Of a stretch of DNA of 64,000 nt, positions 29,528 to 40,137 are shown in pieces (the stretch's first letter is position 1; every line of letters starts with the position of its first letter). The stretch is taken from the NCBI GenBank assembly GCA_963764685.1, contig CAVXTT010000032.1:49362-113361 (forward strand). The letters run 5' to 3'. The position numbers and the translations under genes were made by a program. Origin of the DNA: CAVXTT01 sp963764685 (lineage in GTDB: Bacteria; Bacteroidota; Ignavibacteria; Ignavibacteriales; Ignavibacteriaceae). The notes below the pieces were generated by a model that was not told the DNA's origin, searched no databases, and saw nothing but the letters and a program-made list of their open reading frames with translations.

Positions 29528-32500
29528 ACTAATTGTATGCTTTCTAATCTTTAATATCGCTTCCTTTTCTCAAAACACTTTCTTTATCAAATACAAAAGC
29601 TCCGTTACTAAAGAGGAAGTTGCATCCAAATTAGTAACCCGTGAAATAATTTCTTCCGCAGATAATCTTTTCTCTAAAGAACAAATAAAAGTCTACCCTT
29701 TTGCAAAAGGAATTGCAAAGGAGAATGAAATTTTCGGAAGAATAATAAAAGTTACATTCCCGGAAGCCCTGCCATCCTCACAGATAATTCAGGTGGTCTC
29801 TATCGACCCGGAGGTCGATTATATTGAGCCAATGATTATTTATCAGATTGATTACGTACCAAATGATACACTGAGAGGGGAGCAGTGGGCACTCGATAAA
29901 ATCAAAGCATACGATGCCTGGGATATAACGACAGGAGTCGATACTGTACTCCTCGGAATAATTGATACCGGTATAGACTATCTCCATCCTGATCTGCAGA
30001 ATAAAATATATATAAATCACCGGGGAGACCGGAACAGATAACAGCGGAAATGATAAACGCTTTAATGGAATTGATGATGACGGGAATGAGTTTATTGATG
30101 ATTATATGGGATGGGATTTTACCGACAGGGTTGGATTTCCCTTTGATTCAACAGGAGGTGATTACCTCGACTGGGATAATGACCCTTTAGACCAGCAGGG
30201 GCACGGAACATATATTGCAGGCATTGCAGGTGCGGAGACTAATAATATTACCGGTGTAGCAGGAACAGCACCTAACCTGAAAATGATAAACTTAAGAGCT
30301 TTTGATCCCGGCGGGTTTGGTGAAGAAGATGATGTTGCCGCTGCAATACTTTATGCTGTGGAGATGGGAGTAAAAGTTATAAATATGAGCTTTGGAGATT
30401 ATTCATTTTCATATACCCTCAGAGATGTAGTTCAATATGCATATAGTAAAAATGTTGTAATGGTAGCCAGCGCGGGCAACTCAAGCTCTGCAGATCCTCA
30501 TTATCCGTCAGCATACCCTGAAGTAATTTCAGTTGGCAATAGTACAGAAAATGACATAGTTGCAAGCACTTCCAATTACGGATCAACTATAGATCTTGTA
30601 GCTCCGGGTTCCTTAATAATGACTACGGCAAGAAATAATAATTATGCATTAATTTCAGGCACATCTGCATCTGCACCATTTGTTTCAGCTGCTGCAGGAC
30701 TGGTACTTTCTCTGAATAATTTTACTAATGAGGAAGTTAAACAAATACTTAAAATCAACGTCGGATGACATTGGCACGCCGGGATGGGATATTAAAAGCG
30801 GGGCGGGAAGATTAAATTTATTTAAAGCAGTAAGCATAAATGCACCCTCACAGATAAAGATCAACTACCCGCGTCAGGATTTTGCTACTCTGAAGGATAC
30901 ACTGAATATTAATGCCACGGTGCTTTCTCCTTATTTTACGAGTTATGAATTGCTGTATGGGACAGGACTGAATCCCAATACCTGGATTTCGCTGATCAGT
31001 AATGGACTTAACCAGATCTCCGGGGAAAATATTTATCAGCTCGACTTGTCGGACCTTCCTGATACAGTTTACTGTTTACGGCTTGTTGTACACTTTAATA
31101 ACGGCAGGACAATGGAAGAGAGAGGCAATTTTTATATAATGCGCTCTCCTCCGGAAATCCAGCTAGTAACACTCGCACCAATGCTTTATGGAGAGAAGAG
31201 CACTATTGTTGCTTCTGTTTATACAAATACTCCAAGCATAGTTAAGCTTTATTATAAAAAAACAAGCAATCCGGATTACGATTTTGTTACCCTGGATGGC
31301 TTTAATATGAATACGCAATTCGTAAAGCAATACCACTACGGATTTGTACCGGTGAATCTGATCGAACAGAATTCAACGTACCAGGTTAAGCTTGAAGCGG
31401 AAAATCTTGTGGGACTAAAGACAACAATTACACTTCCGCCTCCCGATACCTTAGTCAGAATAAGTTATCCTGCAGAATATTCTGCCGAATATGAACAGCC
31501 CTATCACCTTCCTGCAGGACTTATGTTTGAGAATCCGGTTAATTTCTTTTCAAATGATTCCAACGAAGTGCTCTTCAGTGAATTTTATCCCACACAGGAT
31601 CTGTATTACGCATTATACCGGCTTGAAGGGGATTCATTAGTAAAAAAAGATTCCATAATGGATCGTATCCCCAGAGATGCGGGAGATTTCAATAATAATG
31701 GTAAAACCGACCTGCTCGCTACAATTGAAAGAAAAGGTTTTATTGATGAGCAGGAAACTCCCGGTACATTTGATCTTGTAACAAAGTTCAGCGACTCTAC
31801 TACATTCTGGGCTGCCGGAGCAGAAGATATCGATAAGGATGGAATTACTGAAGTGGTCGCAATGAGCAGTGATACTGTTATAAGTGTTTATGACGTTAAA
31901 CCCGACCTGCAGCTGAATAATAGAATAGACCTTCCAAACTTTACAGATGAGTTATTCGGTTCTAATGTTTTTGATTACCCTCACGTTACAATTACAGACC
32001 TGGACAGTGATGGTCTGAATGAAATCTGGGCAGTTGACCGTGACGGCGATATTTTTGATTATGAGCTTACAGCAAACGGATCGTATGTTCCGGATAATGT
32101 TATCAGCACCGGCTTTGCAAGCTCTACTGCATTTTTAGATGCAGGAGATTTTGACGGAGATGGAAAACCGGAGCTGGCTGTTTTAGTAAGATCCATCGAA
32201 CAACTTGATATAGCGCCATTTTACAGACTGCTTGTTTTAGATCTCCAGAATAGTCAGATAAACTATAAAATGGACCAGGCTTTTATAGATGCTTCGACAG
32301 AATTCAGGTCTGGATTTCAGAGAGCTTCCAACAGCCTGCGCTTTACAGATCTTGATAAGGACAATAAAGATGAGCTGGTCTTATTCATATATCCTTATGC
32401 TTACATATTCCAGCAGGGAAGTGGAGGTTACAAGATTATCCATTATTCGGAAAATATTAACTCGAATACAATTTTTATTGGTGACCTTAATAAAAATAAC

Positions 32501-33724
32501 GTTACTGAAATCGGTTTCCCCGGAAGTACGGGAGTGAAGTTTTTAGAATTTGATCTCACAAACAAAGCTTCAACCCCATATCATCTAAGCGGTTATAGTA
32601 TTGATTCTACAGTTATAAAACTGACCTGGGATGGCAATGGCGCAATTTATTACATCTACAGAGGAAATGCAGCAGATAATTTAACTCTTCTCGATTCTGT
32701 TTATAATAGTCAGAGAGATTATACAGACTTCAACGTTATCAAAGGTGTTGAATATTATTATGCAGTGCAGTCGGTTGATTTAGCAAAGCCTGATCCATAT
32801 TCCAATCTCAGCAGCCCAATAAAAGTTTACAGTCACATCCCTGGCAGAGTAATAAGTGCAGTTGTAAGCAGTGCGAAAACCATTACCATAACATTCTCTG
32901 AAAAGGTGAGCACAACCATTGAAAATCCTGAAGCATTTTATTTCTCAGGACCCCCATACCCCCGATTTTACCCAAGATCAATATCTCCGAACACACAATA
33001 CTCATACTTATTATCATTTGATAATTTCGTTCCGGTGGGATTGATCAGTGTTACTGTAAACGGTTTAAGAGATTTCTATGGCTCTCCAATCCCGCGTTAT
33101 GATACAACATTTATGGTAAACCCCCAGATCTTTGAAGAGGAATTTTTTATTTCCTCATATGAACTGCTGAATCCTTACCTGTTGAGCATTACCTTTAATC
33201 TTGATGTAGATAGTACATCTGTGGTGAATAAAAATAATTATTTATTTAGTCCGGATAACAGTGTTACTTCAATTAGCATCGATCCTAATGACAAAAAAAC
33301 AATTTATCTCGATCTAAAAGGTGCAAAGCCAGTCGGCTCTATCGGGAAGGAATACCGTCTTCAGCTTAAAAATATTGTGTCATCTACAAACCTTAGAATC
33401 AATACAGGTGCGGGAAGTTATCTTGTAATAACCGGATTCGCCAAAGACTTATCGGGCGTATACGTATATCCTAATCCTGCAAGGGGAGAGGAGATGACAT
33501 TTGCCAACCTGCCGCAGTACGCAAAAATTACTATCTTTAGTCTTGACGGGAAACAGGTAAATTCATTGGAGGAAAATGACGGCAATGGAGGACTTCAGTT
33601 TAATCTGCTTGATTCTGACGGCAACAAACTTGCCTCAGGAGTATATGTTTACCGGGTAGTCCAGGTAGATGAAAATGGTAATGAGTCGCAGGATAAAATA
33701 GGAAAATTTGCAGTGATCAGATGA
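29517..33724 (+). CDS. Subtilisin-family (S8) protease with FG-GAP repeats and T9SS-type C-terminus (two frame breaks)
   Basis: About 1400 residues from ATG 29517, with signal peptide ending near 'IASFSQ'. An inhibitor-like propeptide is followed by the catalytic triad: Asp in IDTGID (residue 150), His in QGHGTYIAG (near 30202) and Ser in GTSASAPF (near 30664). Beyond it lie Ig/fibronectin-like modules and FG-GAP/VCBS repeats ('TDLDSDGLNEIWAV', 'GDFDGDGKPELAVL', 'TDLDKDNKDELVLF'). The end, from 'YVYPNPARGEEMTF', is a T9SS sorting-type domain. Breaks near 30019-30025 and at AAAA 30751-30754 are one base long each. It overlaps purF by 11 bases and pgsA by four. Confidence 0.87.
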
Positions 33725-34293
33725 TCAAATGGAAAGAAGTAAATACCGTTTCTAATTATATAAGCTTTTTTAGACTGCTTCTGGCAATTCCATTCTGGAT
33801 ACTTGCTGATCATCTTAATGATGGGGATGTTAGATATTACCTCTTCGGATTATGTTTGTTTGCTTCTTTTACCGATATACTGGATGGCTATGTAGCCAGG
33901 CATTATAATCAGACAAGTGAAACCGGAAAGATAATTGATCCCCTCGCAGATAAAATAGCCATCGCAGTATTGGTATTTAAACTTTACCTGATCGGAGAAA
34001 TTACACCAGGATATTTTTATCTTATTATCAGCAGAGATTTACTGATATTCATTGGGGGTATCATAGTAACTAAAATGATCGGGAAGGTGCTGCCGTCAAA
34101 TGTACTTGGGAAGGCAGCAGTTACTAATATCGGGATAGTTATACTGCTCATCATTTTACAGGTCGACAGGACGAGTATTTTCTTTTCAGGTTTGTACTAT
34201 CTGAGTATCCTTTTAATTGTTGTTTCATTCATAGCATACACCCTAAGAGCTGTTGAATTCCTAAAGCGAAGAGAATATGGGTCTGTTCGATAA
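33721..34293 (+). CDS. pgsA: CDP-alcohol phosphatidyltransferase, phosphatidylglycerophosphate synthase-like
   Basis: 190 residues with several membrane helices. The CDP-OH-P signature D-ILD-G-Y-VAR-(8)-G-KII-D-PLA-D is complete around residues 57-80. It attaches glycerol 3-phosphate to CDP-diacylglycerol on the way to phosphatidylglycerol. A paralogue of this family using another alcohol is possible, but length and signature favour PgsA. It overlaps the subtilase stop (ATGA) and its own end overlaps ftsY by 17 bases. Confidence 0.87.
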   Translation: MIKWKEVNTVSNYISFFRLLLAIPFWILADHLNDGDVRYYLFGLCLFASFTDILDGYVARHYNQTSETGKIIDPLADKIAIAVLVFKLYLIGEITPGYFYLIISRDLLIFIGGIIVTKMIGKVLPSNVLGKAAVTNIGIVILLIILQVDRTSIFFSGLYYLSILLIVVSFIAYTLRAVEFLKRREYGSVR

Positions 34294-35209
34294 TTTTAAT
34301 TTTAATAAACTGAAAGAAGGTCTCTCAAGAACCAGGGATAAGATAGTTACCACCATTAATGAAACTATTACGGGTCGTGCTGTTCTTGATGATAAGACAC
34401 TTGATGAGATAGAAGAAATACTTATCAGTTCCGATATAGGTTATGATACTGTGGTACGGATAATGGATCACGCAAGAATAAAATTGCGTTCGGAAAAAGA
34501 AAGAACCGGATTCAGTTTAATTGAAGCAGTAAAGAATGAACTTAGATCTACACTTGATACAGCTAATTCTGTTACACACAATATAAATCAGCACAAGCCT
34601 TATGTGATCCTGATAATCGGTGTTAACGGAGCAGGGAAGACCACCACTATTGGAAAATTAGCTCATAATTTCAAAGCAGCAGGCTTAAAGGTAATTGTGG
34701 GAGCAGCCGATACATTTAGGGCTGCGGCAAATGAGCAGCTCGAGATATGGGCTAAACGTGCCGGTGTTGATATTGTCCAGGGTGCAAAAGGCTCAGATCC
34801 TTCTTCCGTAGCCTTTGATACTATAAAAAAAGCTGTTGACCATAATGCAGATGTAGTTTTGATCGATACGGCAGGCAGACTTCATAATAAAGCTAATTTA
34901 ATGGAGGAATTAAGTAAGATTAAGCGTGTTATCGCAAAAGTTGTAAGCAGTGCTCCCCACGAAACTTTGTTAGTCCTTGACGGCACCACCGGGCAGAATG
35001 CTATTGTCCAGGCAGAGGAATTCTCCAAGGTAACCGATGTGAACGGCTTGATAATTACCAAGCTTGACGGTACGGCAAAAGGCGGTGTTGTATTCCAGAT
35101 AGCTAGGAAAATGAACATTCCTGTAAAGTACATCGGGATCGGTGAATCGATAACAGATCTTCAGACCTTTGACCCTAACTTATTTGTTTCTGCATTGTTC
35201 GAGAATTAA
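34277..35209 (+). CDS. ftsY: Signal recognition particle receptor FtsY
   Basis: 310 residues: a short N domain followed by the G domain, with P-loop GVNGAGKTTT at about 115-124, 'GAADTFRAAANEQLEIW', 'DTAGRLHNKANLM' and 'ITKLDGTAKGG'. It docks SRP-ribosome complexes at the inner membrane. The acidic A domain of E. coli FtsY is absent, as in many bacteria. It is the last gene of the plus-strand run and converges on hbd across a 416-base gap. Confidence 0.97.
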   Translation: MGLFDNFNFNKLKEGLSRTRDKIVTTINETITGRAVLDDKTLDEIEEILISSDIGYDTVVRIMDHARIKLRSEKERTGFSLIEAVKNELRSTLDTANSVTHNINQHKPYVILIIGVNGAGKTTTIGKLAHNFKAAGLKVIVGAADTFRAAANEQLEIWAKRAGVDIVQGAKGSDPSSVAFDTIKKAVDHNADVVLIDTAGRLHNKANLMEELSKIKRVIAKVVSSAPHETLLVLDGTTGQNAIVQAEEFSKVTDVNGLIITKLDGTAKGGVVFQIARKMNIPVKYIGIGESITDLQTFDPNLFVSALFEN

Positions 35210-35353
35210 ACCAACCAATATATATGCGCCCGGCAGGGAATCCATCAACCAATCAGTAGTGCTTTACAGGAAAACCTTATATTAATCGTTAGTTTACATA
35301 ATATACATTATAGGACATATAATGTTTTAACAAAGATTCTCTTATCTACTGCA

Positions 35354-35386
35354 CATTTGCCAATAATTGGCCAGTAATTGGCCAAT
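35354..35386. repeat. 11-bp tandem array, locus B, part 1
   Basis: Three 11-base units: CATTTGCCAAT (35354-35364), AATTGGCCAGT (35365-35375) and AATTGGCCAAT (35376-35386). The last contains the perfect palindrome ATTGGCCAAT (35377-35386). This sub-array lies 18 bases before part 2. Confidence 0.8.
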
Positions 35387-35404
35387 GACACCTATTAAAA
35401 AGGC

Positions 35405-35470
35405 ACTCAAATCTTACTCAAATATTACCCAAATGCTGGATTTCTCGCATTTGGGTAAAATTTAAGTAAG
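35405..35470. repeat. 11-bp tandem foldback array, locus B, part 2
   Basis: Left arm units ACTCAAATCTT (35405), ACTCAAATATT (35416) and ACCCAAATGCT (35427). The right arm, 35438-35470, carries related units in the other orientation. ACCCAAATGC (35427-35436) pairs perfectly with GCATTTGGGT (35447-35456) around a 10-base loop, and the stem continues with few mismatches to 35413/35470. Confidence 0.88.
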
Positions 35471-35625
35471 GACATAGCTGTTGTTTAGTAAAAGTTACAG
35501 GCATTTATCTGGCTAAAATGAGGCTGATCTTGAATAGTTTTTCTCCCCTGAACTTCTGAACATTCCTTTCTATTTATCAGGTTTAATAACGTAAGAATTA
35601 GAATTACGTATTTTATTCATTTCAT

Positions 35626-36474
35626 TTAATACTTAAAGAAACCTTCTCCTGATTTACGGCCGAGTTTCTTTGCTGCTACCATTTTCTTTAATAAGGGACA
35701 AGGACGGTATTTGGAATCATTATATCCGTTGTAAAGAACTTCCATTATTGCCAGGCATACATCCAGTCCAATAAAGTCAGCCAGGGTTAATGGTCCCATC
35801 GGATGGTTCATTCCCAGCTTCATTACTGTATCTATGTCCTCAGCCGAGGCAACGCCTTCCATCAAAGCAAAGATTGCTTCATTTATCATCGGCATCAGGA
35901 TCCGGTTGGATATAAATCCCGGGTAATCAAATACCTCCACTGGAGTCTTATCCAGTTTTTCAGCCAGGGATTTAATTGTTTTAAATGTCTCATCAGATGT
36001 TGAATATCCTCTGATTATCTCTACAAGTTTCATCATCGGCACCGGGTTCATAAAATGCATTCCTATGAACTTATCGGGTCTGCAGGAAGAAGATAATTCT
36101 GTAATAGAGATTGAGGAAGTATTGCTGGCAAAGATACAATTAACTGGAATTGCAGTCTGTAATTTATTGAATATACTTAACTTAGCACTTTTATCCTCAT
36201 AAATAGCTTCGATAATAAGATCAGAGTCTGTAGGTGTATTCTCAACTCCTGAAACTTTATTAATTCTGGATAACGATTGTGTCTTTTCCTCTTCAGTAAT
36301 GATTGATTTCTTGACCTGGCGATCGAGGTTCTTACTGATATTGTCCACTGCCTTTGCTGCAAGTTCCGGCGACATCTCTACAAGATTAACATTAAATCCT
36401 TTTGCTGCAAATACGTGAGCAATTCCATTGCCCATAGTTCCCCCGCCTATAACAGAAACTGATCTTATATCCAA
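35626..36474 (-). CDS. hbd: 3-hydroxybutyryl-CoA dehydrogenase
   Basis: 282 residues, full length. The NAD(P) motif GGGTMGNGIA starts at residue 10; the 'ASNTSSISITEL', 'GMHFMNPVPMMKLVEII' (catalytic His) and 'MNHPMGPLTLADFIGLD' motifs are all present. It reduces acetoacetyl-CoA to 3-hydroxybutyryl-CoA, or runs in reverse. Directly downstream of the thiolase gene (12 bases), so the two form an acetyl-CoA to hydroxybutyryl-CoA unit, for butyrate-type or fatty-acid metabolism. No crotonase or acyl-CoA dehydrogenase follows in the window. Confidence 0.93.
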   Translation of the reverse strand: MDIRSVSVIGGGTMGNGIAHVFAAKGFNVNLVEMSPELAAKAVDNISKNLDRQVKKSIITEEEKTQSLSRINKVSGVENTPTDSDLIIEAIYEDKSAKLSIFNKLQTAIPVNCIFASNTSSISITELSSSCRPDKFIGMHFMNPVPMMKLVEIIRGYSTSDETFKTIKSLAEKLDKTPVEVFDYPGFISNRILMPMINEAIFALMEGVASAEDIDTVMKLGMNHPMGPLTLADFIGLDVCLAIMEVLYNGYNDSKYRPCPLLKKMVAAKKLGRKSGEGFFKY

Positions 36475-36486
36475 GATTATCTCTCC

Positions 36487-37665
36487 TTATTTGTAATTTT
36501 TAACTATTAAAGCCGATGCTTCTCCCCCGCCGATACAAAGAGAAGCTAATCCATATTCCGAATTCCTTCTCTTCATTTCGTAAATAAGGGAGACTAAAAT
36601 GCGTGCTCCGCTGGCTCCGATAGGATGACCGAGGGCGATTGCTCCCCCATTGACATTTACCTTATCAGGATTAATTCCGGTAAGTTTGTTTACAGCCAGA
36701 GAAACAACAGCAAATGCTTCATTGATCTCAAAAAGATCTATCTGATCTGTCTTAAGTTTTGCCTTTGCAAGCACCTTTTTTATTGCATCAGCAGGAGCGG
36801 TAGTAAATTCAATTGGTGCTCTTGCAGCGGAACTTTGAGCAATTATTTCAACCAGAGGAGTCAGCTTCAGCTCTTTTGCTTTATCTTCAGACATTATCAG
36901 CAGTGCAGCCGCTCCATCATTTATTGTTGAGGCATTAGCAGCAGTAACCACTCCGTTTTTATCAAAGACAGGTTTTAACTGAGGTATCTTATCGAAATTT
37001 ACTTTTTCCGGTCCTTCATCTTTTTCCACATATGTTTCTCCGGATTTTGATTGTATCGGTACTTTTACGATCTCATCATTAAACTTACTTGTTTTCTGAG
37101 CTTCAAGAGCTTTCTTAAATGATTGTGCAGCAAAAGCATCTAATTCAGCCCTGGTAAATTTAAAATCTTTTGCGCAGGATTCAGCACAACTGCCCATATG
37201 AATGTCGTTATAAACATCCCAGAGGCCGTCAGTGATCATTGAATCCATTATTTGTGCATGTCCCAGTCGGTAGCCAGTTCTGGCCTTAGGGAGGAAATAA
37301 GGAGCATTGCTCATACTTTCCTGTCCGCCGGCGATAATAATTTCCGCATCACCGCATTGGATAGCCTGTTCAGCAAGCATAACAGCCTTCAAGCCGCTGC
37401 CGCACATTTTATTTATTGTCAGACATTCTGTTTTATCAGGTAACCCGGCAAATAAAGCGGCTTGTCTTGCCGGTGCCTGTCCCTGCCCGGCGGTAAGCAC
37501 ATTGCCCATTATGACTTCATCAATTAAACTCTTATCAATATTTACCTGGTCGAGCACGGCTTTAATGGCAATGCTGCCAAGTTTACCCGCAGAAATTGTG
37601 GATAGACTGCCCGCAAGTACCCCTATTGGTGTTCTTTTAGCAGCACAAATAACAACCTTTTTCAT
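36487..37665 (-). CDS. Acetyl-CoA acetyltransferase (thiolase)
   Basis: 392 residues from ATG 37665, chosen because it starts at the family N-terminus (KKVVICAAKRTPIG) with AGGAAG upstream; an open frame extends to 37713. The nucleophile is C88 in INKMCGSGLKA. 'NVNGGAIALGHPIGASGARI' carries the His and 'LCIGGGEASA' the second Cys. It joins two acetyl-CoA to acetoacetyl-CoA or splits longer 3-ketoacyl-CoA. Together with hbd it suggests short-chain acyl-CoA metabolism. The 92 bases before it separate it from holB. Confidence 0.93.
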   Translation of the reverse strand: MKKVVICAAKRTPIGVLAGSLSTISAGKLGSIAIKAVLDQVNIDKSLIDEVIMGNVLTAGQGQAPARQAALFAGLPDKTECLTINKMCGSGLKAVMLAEQAIQCGDAEIIIAGGQESMSNAPYFLPKARTGYRLGHAQIMDSMITDGLWDVYNDIHMGSCAESCAKDFKFTRAELDAFAAQSFKKALEAQKTSKFNDEIVKVPIQSKSGETYVEKDEGPEKVNFDKIPQLKPVFDKNGVVTAANASTINDGAAALLIMSEDKAKELKLTPLVEIIAQSSAARAPIEFTTAPADAIKKVLAKAKLKTDQIDLFEINEAFAVVSLAVNKLTGINPDKVNVNGGAIALGHPIGASGARILVSLIYEMKRRNSEYGLASLCIGGGEASALIVKNYK

Positions 37666-37757
37666 ATACTTCCTGGAAATTTGCTGATACAAATTAGATA
37701 GTAAAATACGCAATTACAGAGAAAAAATCCTATGCCAATTTCGATAACACAGGCAGT

Positions 37758-38879
37758 TCAGGAGAGTTGTTTGGGGGCAGTAACCAATGAGGATAATTCA
37801 AATATTAATCTGAACATAATTGCAGCCGGGTTAATATTATTTCCGATTGAAAAGTTTAGCTTTTCGATGAATGTAACAATCTCGTTTATTTTTATACCGG
37901 GGAATTTATTATTGAATTTATCCAGGGTTTCTTTATGATCTCTAAAGAAAAGAATCTCGAAACCATTACGATGTCTCTCGAGATCGTTCATCCAGGTAAG
38001 AACCATATTCAAAAGAAGCTTAATTGATTCTTTATCTGATTGTTTAAGATATTTATCGGAAACCGAGAAAGCAGAATGGTATTTCCGCCCGAATGAATAT
38101 CTCAAGAGAAGGATTACACTTTGCACAAGTTCATCGAAATCGGCATCGATAAATTGCAGTGCCGTAGTTACAGAACCTCCTGCAAATGGTGCTACCTTTT
38201 CTGCCAGATTCTTATCAATTTGAAAATGCGAAATTAGTATCCCGGAAATATCTGTCTCAGACAGCGGGTGGAATTTAATCATCCAGCAGCGGGAGTGTAT
38301 AGTTTCTCTTAAAAGTTCAGGATAAGGTGTTGTTAAAATAAATGTTATGCCTTCAGGAGGCTCCTCGAGATTTTTCAGAAGAGCATTCTGAGCCTCTTCA
38401 TTCATCAGGTGAGCCTGGGAGATAAGCACAATCCTGTTTGAAACATCGGAATATTCCAATGAAACAAATTTTTTAATGTCCCTGATGCTGGATATTTTAA
38501 TTGTATTAGCTTTAGGTATGCTGATCTTCCAGTAAGGGTTTCTCCCCTTCTGCCCGAGTTCCTCTCTTACCAGCTGAATTTCATCTGCCGACAGTTTCTC
38601 ATAAGGACCGCTGCTTTCATCTTCATTTTTACCCCTGGGAAGAGGTATAATGTACTTAATATATGGTTCCGACAGCGAGGCAATCAATCTGGCAACATCC
38701 AGGTAATTTTTAGAATTTTTATTTAATATCTGGGCAAACTTTATTGAAGTGAAATCTTTTCCCACACCTTCCTGCCCTGCAAATAAAAGCGCGTGCGGTA
38801 TTTTTCCGGATTGAATAAAATAGTCAAGGGTTTCCTTGACATACTTTTGTCCGTATAAACCTTCCCAGTAATTATTCAT
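37758..38879 (-). CDS. holB: DNA polymerase III delta-prime-type clamp-loader subunit
   Basis: 373 residues, AAA+ fold. Walker A is GQEGVGKD (35-42), and 'NALLKNLEEPPEGITFIL' plus 'ETIHSRCWMIKF' hold sensor 1 and the SRC arginine finger. It helps load the sliding clamp. There is no zinc-binding Cys cluster of DnaX type, which argues for delta-prime. ATG 38879 lies only three bases beyond the T tract of the terminator at 38883-38904, and no Shine-Dalgarno site is possible there. Confidence 0.85.
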   Translation of the reverse strand: MNNYWEGLYGQKYVKETLDYFIQSGKIPHALLFAGQEGVGKDFTSIKFAQILNKNSKNYLDVARLIASLSEPYIKYIIPLPRGKNEDESSGPYEKLSADEIQLVREELGQKGRNPYWKISIPKANTIKISSIRDIKKFVSLEYSDVSNRIVLISQAHLMNEEAQNALLKNLEEPPEGITFILTTPYPELLRETIHSRCWMIKFHPLSETDISGILISHFQIDKNLAEKVAPFAGGSVTTALQFIDADFDELVQSVILLLRYSFGRKYHSAFSVSDKYLKQSDKESIKLLLNMVLTWMNDLERHRNGFEILFFRDHKETLDKFNNKFPGIKINEIVTFIEKLNFSIGNNINPAAIMFRLIFELSSLVTAPKQLS

Positions 38880-38882
38880 AAT

Positions 38883-38904
38883 AAAAAAGGCGCCCGAAGC
38901 GCCT
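38883..38904 (-). terminator. Rho-independent terminator after the DUF2795 gene
   Basis: On the minus strand AGGCGC (38904-38899) pairs with GCGCCT (38893-38888) around a five-base TTCGG-type loop, followed by six T. It stands between the DUF2795 stop and the holB start codon, so holB must have its own promoter or depend on read-through. Confidence 0.85.
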
Positions 38905-38926
38905 TGCAGTAAAAATCTTTAAGTTA

Positions 38927-39148
38927 TTAATAATCGTCTTCATTATAGAAGAAATCTTCATCGGATGGATAATCGGGCCAGATATCTTCAATTGATTCGT
39001 ACGGTTCTTCGGAATCTTCAAGCTCGATAAGATTTTCAATAACTTCATATGGAGCTCCGATTCTCTCGGCATAGTCGATCAATTCTTCCTTTGTTGCCGG
39101 CCAGGGTGCATCATCAAGATATGAAGCCAGCTCAACTGTCCAGATCAT
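38927..39148 (-). CDS. Small acidic DUF2795 protein
   Basis: 73 residues, strongly acidic at the C-terminus (many Asp, Glu and Tyr). 'VELASYLDDAPWPATKEELIDYAERIGAP' is the DUF2795 pattern; the family is widespread in this phylum and has no established function. It is followed by a strong terminator and preceded by the M23 peptidase gene after 15 bases. Confidence 0.82.
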   Translation of the reverse strand: MIWTVELASYLDDAPWPATKEELIDYAERIGAPYEVIENLIELEDSEEPYESIEDIWPDYPSDEDFFYNEDDY

Positions 39149-39163
39149 AAATAGTATCTCCGC

Positions 39164-40084
39164 TTATTTCTTCGTCAATTCAAAAAAGCCTGTCTCGTCA
39201 AAGAAGAAGTCGACAGGGTTTAATTTTATACCATTATGATGAACTTCGTAATGCAAATGTGGTCCTGATGAAAGGCCTGAATTTCCGGTATTCCCGATTA
39301 AATCTCCTCTGGATACCTTTTGTCCCTGTTTTACCTTTACTGAAGATAAATGAGCATAGACTGTTCTGTAACCAAAGCCATGATCTATTTCTATAGCCAG
39401 ACCGAATCCTCCTTTATTTCCAGCAAACTCAACTACTCCTTTACCGCTTGAATAAACCGGAGTACCAACATCAGTAATAATGTCAATACCATCGTGCATC
39501 TTATTGATCTGAAGAATCGGATGCATTCTGATTCCAAAACCTAAAATCATAATAGCCCTGACAAGGTTTTATAGCAGGAATTGCCTCATACAACTTTTCA
39601 TTTTCAACTAACTTGCGGGATATTTTATTATAGATATCTTTTTCAAAATTTATTTTTCTGGTCACCTCATCAACATACGATAATGCTTCTTTAAACTTCA
39701 GGTCGTTTTCATCAGAGAAAGAAATCATAATTCAGGTCAAAATAACCGCCTCCCACACCTAATTTTCTTTCATCTCGGCGAGATTGGAGGTAAATTAGCT
39801 GAAATCCTAAGAAGATCATTTTTCTTTTGAAGATTTTCCAGCTCAGTATTAAGCGATTTATATAAAGTGGACATTTCTTCGATTTTCTTCTTTAACAGCT
39901 TATTTTCTGAACGTAAAGTGCCTGAATTTTTACCTGAAGAACTGGAATAAAGGAAATACCCTGTAAGGGTAATAATACTGAAAAATATTACAGCGAGGAG
40001 GGTATATCCTGTGATCTTCGACTTGAAATTTTTAACCTCTATGAACTGAAGCTTGGTTTTGGAATAATAATAAAATTTTTTCAT
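39164..40084 (-). CDS. M23-family peptidase, membrane-anchored (three frame breaks)
   Basis: An N-terminal membrane helix (about 27-48) is followed by a coiled coil ('SENKLLKKKIEEMSTLYKSL') and then the LytM domain: 'GFGIRMHPILQ...MHDGIDI' and 'SGPHLHYEV' give the zinc ligands (His, Asp, His). The predicted role is cleavage of peptidoglycan cross-bridges or activation of amidases in the periplasm. The gene runs through four frames: breaks near 39776-39781, 39713-39724 and AAAA 39543-39546, one extra base each. Restored it is about 306 residues, with the usual coiled-coil plus LytM layout. Confidence 0.87.
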
Positions 40085-40137
40085 AAATGGTTGCGGAATC
40101 TAAAAAAATAAGGAATTATTGTCAAGAAAAAAGACAG

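Larger units (their letters stand above)
35210..35625. other. Intergenic region between converging ftsY and hbd
   Basis: 416 bases with no gene. It holds a small hairpin ACATTATA (35305-35312) with TATAATGT (35318-35325), the two 11-bp arrays of locus B, and ACGTAA (35589-35594) with TTACGT (35604-35609). The last hairpin is followed by a T-rich stretch on the plus strand and could help end transcription from either side; all three are weak as classical terminators. Confidence 0.6.
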
